Shown one piece after another: positions 48,451 through 59,861 of a stretch of 64,000 bases of DNA. The notes below the pieces were generated by a model, which saw nothing but the letters and a program-made list of their open reading frames with translations, was not told the DNA's origin and did no database searches. The first letter of the stretch is position 1. Each line of letters opens with the position of its first letter. A program made the translations under genes and the position numbers. Source of the stretch: Delphinapterus leucas (Eukaryota > Chordata > Mammalia > Artiodactyla > Monodontidae); the NCBI RefSeq assembly GCF_002288925.2, contig NW_022098050.1, positions 6,095,799 to 6,159,798 of the forward strand. The letters run 5' to 3'.

Positions 48451-50810
48451 CGATCTGTTCAAGGTCACGGGGAAACACAGATCCAAGCCTTCCGGAGTCG
48501 GCCCTTTGGTATTCCGCTGCCGCTTGTCAATTCAAAGAAACAAACAAAAACCCCTCACAGGCTCATACCTATACAGAGCTGATGAAATTTAAGCGGCAGG
48601 GTCCCTCATTTGCAGAAGACTCTTGGCAGTGGCCTCAGAAATGGATTCACCTGGTCATACGTGTTGGTACAATCTGCAGAAGTGAACTGTAAATTAGTTT
48701 AAGATCTGCATTGAATTGTAATTGGTTAAGATGGCTCTCTCCCCACCCTGATTCTGTCACACTTCCCCTCGGGTCCTGAAGCATTAGAAGCTGCCTAAGA
48801 GGAAGTTGAGTTGGGGACACGTTTCACTGTGACCTTCATGAGATCTGTTTACATAGTTATTACTGACCATCCTGGGGCAGGAATGACTTCCAGGAATAAT
48901 CCCACTGCCCACCTGGCATCATGACACTGAGCTCTAGAGCAGCTGGGATGTGGGAGGAGGCGGAGGAGAAACAAGGTTTGAAATGTACAGAGCCGGAAGC
49001 TGATCTGTGGGAAATTCTTCCAATCGTCAAATGCCTAAACTTATGAGCAGCTCAAAACGGAAGTTTTTCTTGTTAAGTGTATCATCAATAATGCAGTGGG
49101 GGAAAAATGCAGTGAATATAATTGCAAACTCCCTATGAAATGAAATTATTTTTCAAGTATGCCCATCTGTAACCAACAGAAATGATTCTGGCATGGAGAA
49201 GTAAATTGTAACAAAATTTTTTTCAGATTATACCAAAAAGAGATAAAATCCGAAAAGAGGCAATATATGGGTTTGGGGATTAATAATATACTTAATGAGA
49301 AGAAGTAAAGTATATGAACACACTGGGAAAAAAGTTCGTCTTGCTGACTTGACCAAAATACTGATATTGACAAAAATAACACAAATCTCATAATAGATCT
49401 CTACAAGACACTGAGATCAGGTTGCCTGAGTATTGTCAATTCAGAGTATTTAAGATGGGTCTCTGAACATGAAACCTTGATATGCCCAGAAAATTTACAG
49501 CTTTTATATGAAAGAAACTTGACAGAGGTTTCCCCCAATTTGACAGCAGTCCTAAAAATGTACACAGCATTACTAATAACAAACTGCAAAGCTGAAATTT
49601 TTCTACAGTATCAATAATGAAAACCAAATTTCCATCAACCATGCTAAAAGAAAATCACAATGAATTATCTTTCTATCCTCTTGCTAGAAAATGATATTAC
49701 AAGATTGTTGTCATATGAAAAGGCAAGCAAAGCATCTGCAGGCAAAAATTGTCGGGAAAAAAGTGTTACAGAGGTTTGTCAGGCAGTTAACAAAACGTTA
49801 TGTCAGTTTTCTGAATTATGTGAGATTTGAGGTATTTCTCAGCTTTTAAAATGTTATGTACTGTGTTTTCTTTCTGATTCTAAAGAACATTCCTTTCCTA
49901 ATTCTGTCTTCCTAATTTTCTGGGTTTTTTAAGTCCCCCCAAATTATATAATCTTCAAAAACCCACAAAACCTGGAGCCACCTCATACGAACACCCACGC
50001 ACACCCACTCATCCCATACATGAGAATCAAGAACTATAGTCTCATTAAGTAAAAAGAAGCACAAGACCCCTTTTCTAGAGACATGTGTGTGCTTTGGAGC
50101 AGCTCTTTTTATCAGTAAAAAGGTGCTGGCGAACATAAGTGCAACAGCTGACTTCCATTCCAGAAAATTCAGAGAATCACAAAATTACCACAGAGTTATT
50201 AAAAGCTTGATCCAATGAGAATGACTTTACTCAGTTAAGCTACTTTTACTGTTGGTTCCCCCAGAGCCTTCCATTCCTTTAGTGTCACCCCCAAGGAAAC
50301 TGCAGAGGACAGCTTGGGGCCATCCTGTCACCATTCCCTGAGACAGAAGGGATGGGTTTTCTTCCTCGTTAGTCTCTTGGGTATTTTAAGATTGTCATTT
50401 TTTACCTTAATGTTTCATGAGGTAAACTTCTTTCATCTTGTTCTACTGACACTTGTAGAAAGAGGATTTTTTGAAAGTCTGTTGCTCAGAGTTAAGCAGC
50501 TACAACCTGCAGAGAGGTGCCTTATCCATTTGAATGCACAATAATATCCTCTTTGGTCGAGAGCTTCTAGTCCCACGATGGTTTTTTCCTGTCAGGCTGT
50601 ACTAGAAGAAACATAGAGGCATAAGGGTACGCCAGATGGTGAAAAATAGGTTTACGGCACCAAAATAGTGTTGTTTTTATTAAAAACTAGGCTAGCACTG
50701 AATGCCAGAAGGTGTGAAACCCAGCTCTGAGTAACAACCTCCACATTTACGGTTAATCTTAGCCTGTATGAACCTCCCACCAGGTGAAGCAGGGTGGGCC
50801 CGCAAGCCTT
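48451..50810. other. Intergenic, nothing recognised
   Basis: AT-rich centre, no recent SINE or LINE identified over 2.3 kb and no recognisable gene. Confidence 0.45.
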
Positions 50811-50908
50811 GGGGAGGGAGGGGGGACGGGGGGGGGGTGACGGGGGAGGGGCGGAGGAGGGCAGGGGTGGGGTGGGGTGGGGTGGGGGAGCGAGAGGGCC
50901 AGGGGGAG
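50811..50908 (+). repeat. G-rich low-complexity tract with GGGGT repeats
   Basis: Many runs of 3-11 G, including GGGTGGGGTGGGGTGGGGTG near 50865-50886. It satisfies the usual G-quadruplex pattern on the plus strand. Long apparent ORFs across it are composition artefacts. Confidence 0.85.
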
Positions 50909-51169
50909 TGTTGCAGGGCTGCCTGCAAAGGATGCTGGAGGCACATGGGGGAGCCGGTGGGCCTGCTTCTTGGAGGGCCAGCCTGGCTCCCCATCCCTTC
51001 CTATTCCCATGCCCCACCATCACCGCACTGAAAGTCCTCAGCCAGGTGCTGACTCACCCACATCTCCTTCATATTGGATTCTGATGTCCAAGAACGGGTA
51101 AGGCTGGAAACTTGAACCTGGTAAGGCTGGAAACGTGACCTCCAAGCAGTCCTAGTCTCCTTCAGCGTT

Positions 51170-51770
51170 ATTGAAGGTAACGGCCACGTCCAAGTTTTCC
51201 CTAAACCATTAGTATTACTGAACCAAACTTGGGTCCGGCTCGCCTCACCGGCGCAGTAAAGCCAATCTACTGACACTGGGTCGTGGTGAAGGGAAGTGCA
51301 GTGTGTATTGCAGGGCCCCAAGCAAGGAGTCCAGGCACCTAATGCTCAAAAGGCCCGAACTCCTGATGGCTTTCAGGGGAAGGTTTTTAAAGACAGGGTG
51401 AGGGAGGGGTGGGGGGGGTTGTGTGGTATGTGATCAGCTGGTGGACATTCTTCTGATTGGTTGGGGGTGAGGTAATCAGGAGTCAACATCAACCTTCTGG
51501 TTCCAGCTGGTCTGGGGTCTGCGTGCCTGTGGGCAGCAGGCAGTTAACTTCTCCCACCTGGTGGGGGCTTCAGTGTCTGCAAAACAGCTCAAAGGATTTG
51601 GCTCCGAAGATTATCTATAGCCCTTGAGGAGGAACTAAAGGTCCTGACTTTGTTTAATGGCCAAACTATTATTTTGTCTTGTTTGACTGTTTTCCTTTGT
51701 TTCTGCATTTTCTCACTTCCCTGATTAAATATATTCTTTGAAACTCAGGGAAGGCCTAGGAGGCTAAAGT
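51170..51770 (-). mobile_element. Solo LTR of an endogenous retrovirus, reverse
   Basis: On the minus strand: a promoter-like TTTAAAAACC, TTGAGCATTAGGTGCCTGGA, TTGCTTGGGGCCCTGCAATA, CACCACGACCCAGTGTCAGT and GAGCCGGACCCAAGTTTGGT, the usual order of a class I LTR. Boundaries approximate. No viral internal genes seen. Confidence 0.6.
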
Positions 51771-51959
51771 TTTCCTATAGACAAGAGGCAGGTGGAGGAC
51801 TTGGGGGGTGGTCTGTCCTGGGAAGGCCCGATAGGGTCCTGCTTGGTTACGTTACCAAACGGTGTCCCTCAAACTCTCCAACTTAAGGGAAACCAGCATC
51901 TGAGACGGTTAGGCTCCTCATCAAGAAAAAATCCTTATTTATCTCCATTGCCATACTCT

Positions 51960-52430
51960 GAGTCAGTTAGCTGTTGCTACAAAACAACCAACCACAAAGC
52001 TTAGTGCCTTAAGGCACCAACTCTTGAGTTAGCTCTGGATCCTGCGGACTGGTGATCTGGGCTGAGCCCCACTGATGCACTTGGCTCACACACGCGTCTG
52101 TGATATCTGCTGCCAGGTTGGCTGGGGATAGGCTGGTCTGAGATGGCCTCTGCTGGTCAGCTTGTCTTTCTTCTGTGTGGTCTTGCATACCCCAGCAGGC
52201 TAGCCTGGGTTTGTTCACAGGGAGGTGCCTGAGTTGCAGGAGAGCATGCTGAAACAGCAAAAATGCTCACGGCCTCTTGAGATAGGCCTGGACCAGGAAT
52301 AACGTTTTGTATTCAATTGGTCAGAGCAAGTCCCAAGACCAGCCCGGGTTCAAGGGCTGCAGCTCTTGATGGGAGCAGCTACTCTGCGTTGAAAATGGAT
52401 GCAGGTACAGAGAGGATAATAACTGTGGCC
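51960..52430 (+). repeat. Ancient interspersed repeat related to copies at 62030 and 62655
   Basis: Shares GTTAGCTGTTGCTACAAAAC, then an AAGCTTAGTGCCTTAAGGCA-like opening, and a later GAGCAAGTCCCAAG / TCTTGATGGGAGCAG ending with the usual consensus. Family name uncertain. Confidence 0.5.
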
Positions 52431-52499
52431 ACTTTTTCTTTAAATTTTTTTTATTAAGGTAACATTCGTTTATGTAAGTTTCATGTGTACAACATTGTA

Positions 52500-52604
52500 T
52501 TTCTATTTCGGCTTGCGGGATCTTAGTTCCCCGACCAGGGATTGAACCTGGGCCCTCGGCAGTGAAAGCGTGGAGTCCTAACCACTGGACTGCCAGGGAG
52601 TTCC
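52500..52604 (-). mobile_element. CHR-type SINE, short form
   Basis: GCTTGCGGGATCTTAGTTCC to CCACTGGACTGCCAGGGAGT. Flanks GTATTTCTATTTC / ATATTTCTACTTC. Confidence 0.9.
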
Positions 52605-52729
52605 CATATTTCTACTTCTTTATACACTACAACATGCTCACCACCAAAAATTTAGTTTTCATCCATCAACATACAGTTGATCCCCTTTACCCATTTTGCC
52701 CTCCCCTTCCTTCCTTCCCCTCTGGTAAT

Positions 52730-53260
52730 ATTGCGGGACTGAGGGAACGAAAAGTGCCCACGAAACTGAGAAGGCATCTTGAGACCAAAAATCGAGGCAA
52801 GCAGCTCCATGTAATCAATGGATCAGTTTATTATAGGGTAACTTACTCACAGGATGGGATCTGGATCTGGTGGACAGCAAGTCCACCAGACTTTCAGCAG
52901 CATTGGTAGCTGCACTCCGTACCACTGAGGGACCACTGGGACAATTTTATAGTTAATCTAGGGTATGGGTGTAGTTGCTTGGAAATGGGCCATGCATTCC
53001 TAAATTAAGACTTATGAATGGGTAACTAGTCACATGGGTGCTGGGAATACATCACAGAAGGTTTTCATCATTGTTTGGGGCCTAACGGAGCATAGAGCCT
53101 AACAGGTCCTAATGATTATTAAACAACATCTATTAACTACAAAAACCCTTGATGACAGAGAAGTGCTTCACTACATAGTACAGTCCTGGGTGGGGTCAGT
53201 GAAAGGATGGGAGAACTGTAAGGGCCCAAGATGGCATCAGTTATGCTACCAGCCATACAG
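52730..53260 (-). mobile_element. Solo LTR-like insertion inside LINE-1
   Basis: The LINE-1 consensus is broken at CCCCTCTGGTA and resumes at GTAGCCACTACTCTG. The 530-bp insert reads on the minus strand from TGTATGGCTGGTAGC to CCCTCAGTCCCGCA, with AATAAA at 52827-52832 (minus). This is LTR-like. Family unknown. Confidence 0.55.
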
Positions 53261-54203
53261 GTAGCCACTACTCTGTCCTCTGTATCTACATGTTTGTTTT
53301 TGTTTCCTTTGGTTTGTTCATTTGTTTTTGTTTTGTTTTTTATATTCCACATATGAGTGAAATCATACAGTATCTGTCTTTCTTCGTATGACTTATTTCA
53401 TTTAGCATAATACCCTCAAGGTCCATCCATGTTGTCACATGGATGTGATATATATATATCACATCTTCTTTATCCATTTATGATCATATGCCTTATCTTG
53501 TCATTGATATAGTGAATTGCACTGATCAATTTTTGAATATTGAACCAGCCTGACATTCTTAGGATAAAACTCATTCAGATATGATGTATTTTTCTTATTA
53601 TGTATTATTGGATTTGATTTGCGCAAATTTTGTTAAGAACTTTTGCATTAATGTTCCCGAAATACATTGGTATATAGTTTTCTTTTCTTATAATATTTTT
53701 GTTTGTTTTTGGTATAGGGTAATGCCGACCACCTCATGAATGATTTGGGAAATAGTCTCTCCTCTTGAATTTCCTGGAAGAGTTTGTGGAGAATTGACTC
53801 ATTTTGTCCTTAAACATTTATTGGAATACTCCCATGAAGCCAGCTGGGCCTGGAGTTTTCTGTGTAGAAATGTTTTCAACAAATTCAATTTCTTTAATAG
53901 ATATAAGGCTAAATAGGTTATCTCTTTCTTCTTAATTGAGCTTTGATAGTTTATGTCTTTCAAGGACTTTTTCCATTTCACCTAAGTTGTCAAATTTGTT
54001 GGCATAAATTTCATAATTTTTTCCAACAGATATTAAAAATACTATAAAGCCTCTAGAATGAAAACAGTGTAGTACTCGTACGTGAATAGAAGAGAAACCA
54101 GTGGAATAGATCAGAGAAAGTCTAGAAAGAGACTTTATCCACGCATAAAATTGACCATTTTAACCAGGTGTACAGTTCAGTGCCATTAAATACATTCACA
54201 CTG

Positions 54204-54325
54204 TGGGATTTCCCCGGGGGTCTAGTGGTTAAGACTCGGCGCTTCCACTGCAGGGGGCATGGGTTTGATCCCTGGTCAGGGAACTAAGACCTCACGTGCC
54301 GCTCGGCGCAGCCAAGAAAAAAACA
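54204..54325 (+). mobile_element. CHR-type SINE, short form
   Basis: GGGATTTCCCCGGGGGTCTA head, GGGAACTAAGACCTCACGTG, A-rich tail. Flanks AATACATTCACACTGT / AATACATTCACATTGT. Confidence 0.92.
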
Positions 54326-54426
54326 ATACATTCACATTGTCGTACAACCATCACCACCATCCATTTCTGGCACTGTTTCTTAATAGACTTTTTCAAAAAT
54401 CCTACCTTTCATTCAGTTAGTATTTC

Positions 54427-54632
54427 TTTTTTTTTTTTTTGCAGTACGCGGGCCTCTCACTGTTGTGGCCTCTCCCATTGCGGAGCACAGGCTCCGGACG
54501 TGCAGGATCAGTGACCGTGGCTCACGGGCCCAGCAGCTCCGCGGCATGTGGGATCTTCCCGGACCGGGGCACGAACCCACGTCCCCTGCATTGGGAGGCG
54601 GACTCTCAACCACTGCGCCACCAGGGAAGCCC
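54427..54632 (-). mobile_element. CD-type SINE
   Basis: Poly(T), GCAGTACGCGGGCCTCTCAC to CCACTGCGCCACCAGGGAAG. Flanks TTAGTATTTCT on both sides. Confidence 0.95.
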
Positions 54633-55385
54633 TCATTTAGTATTTCTACAGTTAGTACAAGACCATTTCTTTTCAGTGACTCAAAAATCCTCTGTGCTCC
54701 TCCTTTTCCTGCCTCCCTCTCCCCAGCCCCTGGCAACCCCTGATCTTTTTAGTGTCTCTGTAGTTTTGCCTTTTCCAGATGTCATATAGTTGGAATCATA
54801 CAGTTTGCAGCCTTTCCTGATGGGCTTCTGTCACTTAGTAATATGCACTTAAGGTTCCGCCATGTCTTTTCATGGCTGGATAGCTCACTTCTTTTTAGCA
54901 TTGAATCATATTCCATTGTCTGGATGGACCACAGTTTATCCACTCACCCGCTGAAGGACATCTTCATTGCTTCCAAGCTTTGGCAGTTATGAATAAAGTG
55001 GCTATAAACATCTATATGCATGTTTTTGTGTGGAAGTAAGTTTTCAACTCCTTTGGGTGAATACCAAGAAGCACAAGTAGTGGATCGTATGGTAAGTGTA
55101 TGTTTAGTTTTCTAAGAAAACACCAAATGATTTTCCAAAGTGGCTGAACCATTCTGCATTCCCACAGGCGATGAATGAGCGTTCCTGTTGTGCCGCATCC
55201 TTGCCAGCATGAGGTGTTGTCAACCCCAGAACTTTTTCATCATCCCAAACTGAAACTCTGGACCCACTGAACAATAACTGCCCTTTTCCCACTTCCCCAG
55301 CCCCTGGTAGCCTCTATTCTCCTTTCTGTCTCTATGAATCTGACTATTCTCGATATCTCACATAAGTGGAATCGTGGCCATTTTT

Positions 55386-56099
55386 GCAAACAATCTGTCA
55401 CCGCCTACTCTTAGGAACAGGTAGGTTTCTGGGACTCCAAAGTCTTCATCATCCACTTGTGTCCCACGTTCTGGGCATAGCCATCCTTCCCAGAATCACA
55501 TGTAATCTCCAAGACGCCTGGTCTCCTAGGGTGTGGTGGTGGAAGATCTTCCTCTGCCTAAAGTTCAGGGTTCAGCTTGAACTTGGGAGTGGTGATCAGT
55601 GCCACAGGCAACTTAGCACAGACCTGCCCAGGCACCTCTCTCTGTCCCTTTGGTGTCAGTTCCCTCACACTCCAGGGAGCAGACGTGACACCTTGAACAT
55701 GCCCCAGATGACCAGGTCGTGGGGGATCAGGAGCTCAACTAGCTGCCCAGACCCACTGCCCTCTCCACACTCACCTGCCATCTCCCAGGGCTCTCCTGGC
55801 AGACAGCAACATGGCTGGCCTCTGCCACACAGCACCCTGGACACAAAGCTGTGGAGAACTGGGGAGGGAACTACTGAGGTGTCACATCCCTTTCATTGAC
55901 CTTCAAACTCCCTATGATAACAGCGTGACCTCCCAGCCTAGGACAGAGGAGAGGTGGAAGGGAAAAGATGTGGAGAAAGGAAGAGAGAGAAAAAGCAGAA
56001 TGAGGGTGTGCAGTGAAGAATGAACCTTGCCCAAAGAAAGGCCTGGCCTTTGCCTTGGTTCCTGGAAGGTGATCTCTAAACCCTTAGAATGTCTTGCCT
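55386..56099. other. Intergenic, nothing recognised
   Basis: A 177-codon ORF at 55366-55899 begins inside the LINE-1 fragment and has no recognisable motif. I treat it as chance. Confidence 0.4.
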
Positions 56100-56605
56100 G
56101 ATAAGAGTATCTTTGTTTACCTGGGGGCCTTAGGCCACGCCAGATAGGAGAACAACTTGATTTACAGTAGGGGCTTTGGGTCACATGGTATCAGCTCAGC
56201 CTTCAGAGGGTGGACAACCAACCATGTCTACACGACTGAGCTCCAGTAAAAACTCTGTACACCAAGGCTCAAGTGAGTTTCCTTGGTTGGCAATACTCCA
56301 CGCATATTGTCACAGCATAGTTGCTGGGACGAGTTAGCACTATCCATGACGCCACTGGGAGAGGACAAATGGAAGCTCCGGGTTTGGACCTCTCCGGACC
56401 CTGCCCCCCTGCGTCTCTCCCCTTGACTGATTTCAATCCGTATCCTTTCACAGTGATAAACTGTAACCACGAGTATAAAAGCATTCAGTGAGTTCTGTGA
56501 GTCTTTCTAGCAAATAATCAGACCTGAGGGTGATCTTGGGGACCCCTGAACTCTGCAGTTGGTGTCAGAAGTGAGAGTAGTCTTGAAGACTGTTGCCTAA
56601 TTTTA
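56100..56605 (+). mobile_element. ERVL-type (MER21-like) LTR
   Basis: CTCCGGGTTTGGACCTCTCC, TTTCAATCCGTATCCTTTCA, GATAAACTGTAACCACGAGT, ATAAAAGCATTCAGTGAGTT, then TTGGTGTCAGAAGTGAGAGT at the border where a primer-binding site is expected. The 5' boundary is uncertain. No viral genes follow; the RAN pseudogene comes next. Confidence 0.6.
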
Positions 56606-56709
56606 CAAAGGCGGTACACAGATGGGGCACGCTAACATGTTAATAGTAAATGCAAGAATAATGGTCATAGCACCCTCAGCATGGAGATGCTTCTGGAAGA
56701 AACATCATG

Positions 56710-57435
56710 ATGGCTGCCCAAGGAGAATCACAAGCTCCGTTCAAACTTGTATTGGTTGGTGATGGAAAAACTACATTCATGAAACGTCACTGACTGGTGA
56801 CTGGAGAAGAACGTTGCCATGTTTGAGGTTGAGGTCCATTCCTTTGTGTTCCACACCAGCAGAGGACCTATTAAGGTCAATGTATGGGATATATTGAGCT
56901 GGTCGGGAGAAATTTGGTGGATGGAGAGATGGCTATTATATCCAAACCCAACGTAGAATTTTAACGTTTGACGTAACATCGAGAGCTTACAGGAATGTGC
57001 CTAACTGGCACAGAGATCTGGTACAAGTATGTGAAAACAACCTCATTATGTTGTGTGGCAACAAGGTGGATATTAAGGACAAGAAAGTTAAGGCAAAATC
57101 CATCATCTTCCATAAAAGAAGACTCTTCAGTACTATGACAGTTCTGCTAAGAGTAACTACAACTCTGAAGAGCCTTTCCTTTGGCTTGTTCAAAAACTAA
57201 TTGGATCACAGGGAACTATATTCAATATCCTGTAATAAACCATAATGGAAAAGAACTGAATTACTTTACTGTACAGCAGAAACTACCACAACACTGTAAA
57301 TCAACCATGCCTCCATTAAAAAAAAACCAACAACAACTAATTGGAGCCCCTAACTTGGAGCTCATTGCCATGCCTGTTCTTGCCCCACCAGAGGTTGTCA
57401 TGGACCGAGCCTTGGCAGTGTAATATGAGGCTGGC
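56710..57435 (+). pseudogene. RAN: RAN processed pseudogene, interrupted by a LINE-1 tail
   Basis: Intronless copy of the nuclear-transport GTPase RAN. Recognisable in order: the start ([23 protein letters not shown] at 56710), GPIKVNVWD near 56865, [15 protein letters not shown] near 56990, [18 protein letters not shown] near 57050, and PNLELIAMPVLAPPEVVMD near 57350. Dead: the P-loop has lost three residues (GDG joined to KTTF), there are frameshifts after KRH and in the switch II region, and the end near TATGAG reads into a stop. A 129-bp LINE-1 tail (57206-57334) splits it. It starts about 100 bp after an LTR. The functional RAN gene lies elsewhere. Confidence 0.9.
57206..57334 (+). mobile_element. 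LINE-1 3' tail inserted in the RAN pseudogene
   Basis: AACTATATTCAATATCCTGT, CAGCAGAAACTACCACAACA and an A-rich end. Exact target duplication AACTAATTGGA at 57195-57205 and 57335-57345. Confidence 0.93.
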
Positions 57436-57954
57436 AGAGCAGGGTCCCCGCAGCGTGCCCTGAAACCCCATCTCCACATGTATCAGACACCTTTATCCTT
57501 TTGTGGCTGATGTGTGATTTTATGGTGTCCATGCCAACTGCAGGTCTACTGCTCTCATAATGCACATGCCTCCTTCAAATAAGACCTTCATCTTCATTTT
57601 CAAGTGTCTATAGGGAGAGATGTCTGGAGTCAAACATTCATTTGCATTACCATGAGAAATATCAACTTTTCATCTGCCCACTAAAGGAAGAGCTGCCAGA
57701 TTCTTTAAATATAATTTCAATTGTTGTACAACTTTAAATGGATGATAAAAAATGTCAATTGCTTACCTGTACTAACAAAGTTTCTCCTTGATGGTGACTA
57801 TCAAGCATTTTGTTTATCATTAAAAAGTCTAGATCAGGAATTGTATGTGGCCATTGCAAGCATAAAATCTCATGTAAAAAGATATGTTGATAAAAGCTGT
57901 GTACTAGATTGGTTAAAGAGCACCAATCCCTCACATGCTAGCATTCACTTTGCA
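57436..57954. other. Intergenic, nothing recognised
   Basis: Directly after the pseudogene; it does not resemble what I remember of the RAN 3' UTR. No gene seen. Confidence 0.4.
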
Positions 57955-58412
57955 ATGTGTCACTGCACTTTGTTCCTCCCATCCGAGGGTGGGTCTATTT
58001 CTCTACCCTCCTATCCCAGAGTCTGGACTGGCCTTGTGACCTGCTTTGGCCAATAGAAGTGGGTGGAAGTGACTTGAGACTGCCACAGTTAGCTCAGGAA
58101 GCTTGAGGCTTCTGCCTTGATTCTCCCAGAAGGTTCTGGTTGCCATATAAAGAAGCCCACTTAGCCTACTAGAACACGAGAAGCCATGGAGGAGAGGAGA
58201 CCTGAGGAGTCCTAGTCCACAGCTAGACATGTGAGTCAGGCCATCTGGAACCTTCCAGCCCAGCTGATCCTCCCTCTTGAGTGAGTCCAGTCAAAACTGG
58301 CAAGAGGAAGTACCCAGCCAACCAAATCATGACAAATCAAAATATTGTTGTTTTCAGCCACTATTCCTTGGGGTGGCTTGTTACACAGCAAAGGCTAATT
58401 AAAACGCAAGCT
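57955..58412 (+). mobile_element. MLT1-type LTR (MaLR)
   Basis: GAGGGTGGGTCTATTTCTCT, GACTGGCCTTGTGACCTGCT, TTTGGCCAATAGAAGTGGGT, CATATAAAGAAGCCCACTTA and TTCAGCCACTATTCCTTGGG in MLT1 order. Confidence 0.78.
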
Positions 58413-58799
58413 TAACTTATCATTAAAAATTGAAAAGATATAATAGGAGGGGGAAGAAGTGGGTGGGTGTAGAGAAGAAACAAAATTGGCCCTATGTTGA
58501 TAATTATTGAAGCTGGGGATTATCTACTCATCTATTTTTGTATATGTTTGAAATTTTCCATAGTAAAAGTAAAAAATAAAAGGGAGGGTTGGAAAGATTT
58601 CATTAGAAAAATGTATATACATACTTGATATTCAACACACTTAATTTTTTTACATAATACACAGAAATGATTACATAATACACAGAAATACTTTTTTTTC
58701 TTTTCCAGCAGGCCACATTTTGACTCTCCAAATACTCTCCAGTTCTCCCCTGAATGTCTTAGAGATATTATATAAAATTTCTTGGTGTGTCATGAGGTG

Positions 58800-59860
58800 A
58801 ACAAGGCCTAAGAGCCCGGCGTGACCCCACCTCCAAAACCGGCTCCCAAGGCAGCTGGCGCCCTCAGCCGGCCCGGCTCCAGCGGGGCAGGAGCCCCCAG
58901 CCCCCCAGCCCCGGGTGGGAGGGGGCGATAAGAAGTGCGGCCTCCCGGCCAGGCTGCTCAACCCTCCTTCCCTCCTTCCTGCCGCGTCAGGTCAGGACTG
59001 CCCCGGACAGCCTGCCGGACCTGCCCGACGGCTGGGGCTCCGGCTCGGGGTGAGGGGGGTTGGGGATGGAGGGGAGGATGGAGCTGAGAGGGGCTGGAAA
59101 AGGCGGGCCAGCCTGAATTACAACCCTCCAAGCCCTCCAGGGAGGGGCCAGAAGCCCCGTTCACCAATCGGCCCCACCCCCACCCCCGCAGTCCATCTTT
59201 GCAAGGGGACAAGCGCGCTGCCCTGGGGCTAAGGGTCGCCCTGGGGCTCGCAGGCTTCGAGAATTGGGGGACCTCTGCCCCTCTGAGTCACACTCTCCGG
59301 GAGCCCCCGCATCCTCCGGCTCCGATCCACCCCGAAGTGAAGGGGTGCATCACGGAAGGCCGGGTGGCGGCAGCCAGCACAGTCCGCATCGGGGCTCCGG
59401 GCAGTCGCGGAGGTGGGGCGGCTTGGGCCCCGCGGGGGGCACTACCGGAGGCCGCCTAGAACCGGGTTTCAACTGCCTTGTTGATCCCATCCCCCCTTCC
59501 TTAAAGAATGACTGCGCTGGCCTCCAAGCCACCCTCTCAGGAAGCGCTTGCCTTGCAAGGACGCCCAGAACCCGCGGGGAGGCGAGGGAGGGTGGGGGGG
59601 AAGGGAGGAAGGTGGTGAGGGGGGAGGGAGGGAGGAAGGTGGTGAGGGGGGAGGGAGGGAGGAAGGTGGGGGGAGGGAGGTGGGGAGAGGGAGGGAGGAA
59701 GGGGAGGGGGAGGGGTGGGGAGAGAAGGAGGGAGGAAGAGGAACGAATTGCATTGGCCCATCGCCTCCGCAACGGAAGACGCTGACACCCTCGGTCCGGC
59801 CCACTCCCTGGGGGCCCAGCGTTCCCGATCCCCACGCCAGGCTGCAAACTAATGAGCACA
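58800..59860. promoter_or_regulatory. CpG-rich island, candidate unannotated promoter
   Basis: About 1 kb with high G+C and frequent CpG, in a genome stretch otherwise AT-rich and CpG-poor. It holds a CCAAT box (59164-59168), an inverted one (ATTGG near 59751), and an ETS-like CGGAAG near 59773. It contains a homopurine tract. No SINE in it. No first exon is evident; the several ORFs of 80-170 codons here come from composition. Confidence 0.5.
59590..59740 (+). repeat. Homopurine tract with 27-bp tandem repeat
   Basis: GGAAGGTGGTGAGG units begin at 59607 and 59634, with a third start at 59661 (period 27). The tract is nearly all G and A with many G runs. Confidence 0.88.
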
Positions 59861-59861
59861 C

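Larger units (their letters stand above)
52440..54040 (-). mobile_element. LINE-1 fragments, reverse, interrupted by a SINE and an LTR
   Basis: 3' UTR part (TGTGTACAACATTGTATTTC, ACCACCAAAAATTTAGTTTT), then after the LTR the continuation CTCTGTATCTACATGTTTGT and CATATGAGTGAAATCATACA, then an ORF2 part in reverse (GGATAAAACTCATTCAGATA, AGCCAGCTGGGCCTGGAGTT). Confidence 0.8.
54130..55385 (-). mobile_element. Old LINE-1 (L1M type), two fragments with two nested SINEs
   Basis: TTGACCATTTTAACCAGGTG, AGCCCCTGGCAACCCCTGAT and TTTTCCAAAGTGGCTGAACC in order. At about 55222 the pattern jumps back (CCCCAGAACTTTTTCATCAT), so a second partial copy of the same region follows. Confidence 0.8.

Noticed and set aside
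50652..51084. Proline- or glycine-rich ORFs near 50.7-51.0 kb
   Set aside because: Composition artefact of the G-rich tract; present on both strands at once.
55366..55899. 177-codon plus-strand ORF
   Set aside because: Begins in LINE-1 sequence and has no recognisable domain; chance in a GC-richer segment.
56997..57423. RAN-like ORFs as a functional GTPase
   Set aside because: The P-loop is damaged, frames shift several times, and a LINE-1 tail splits it.
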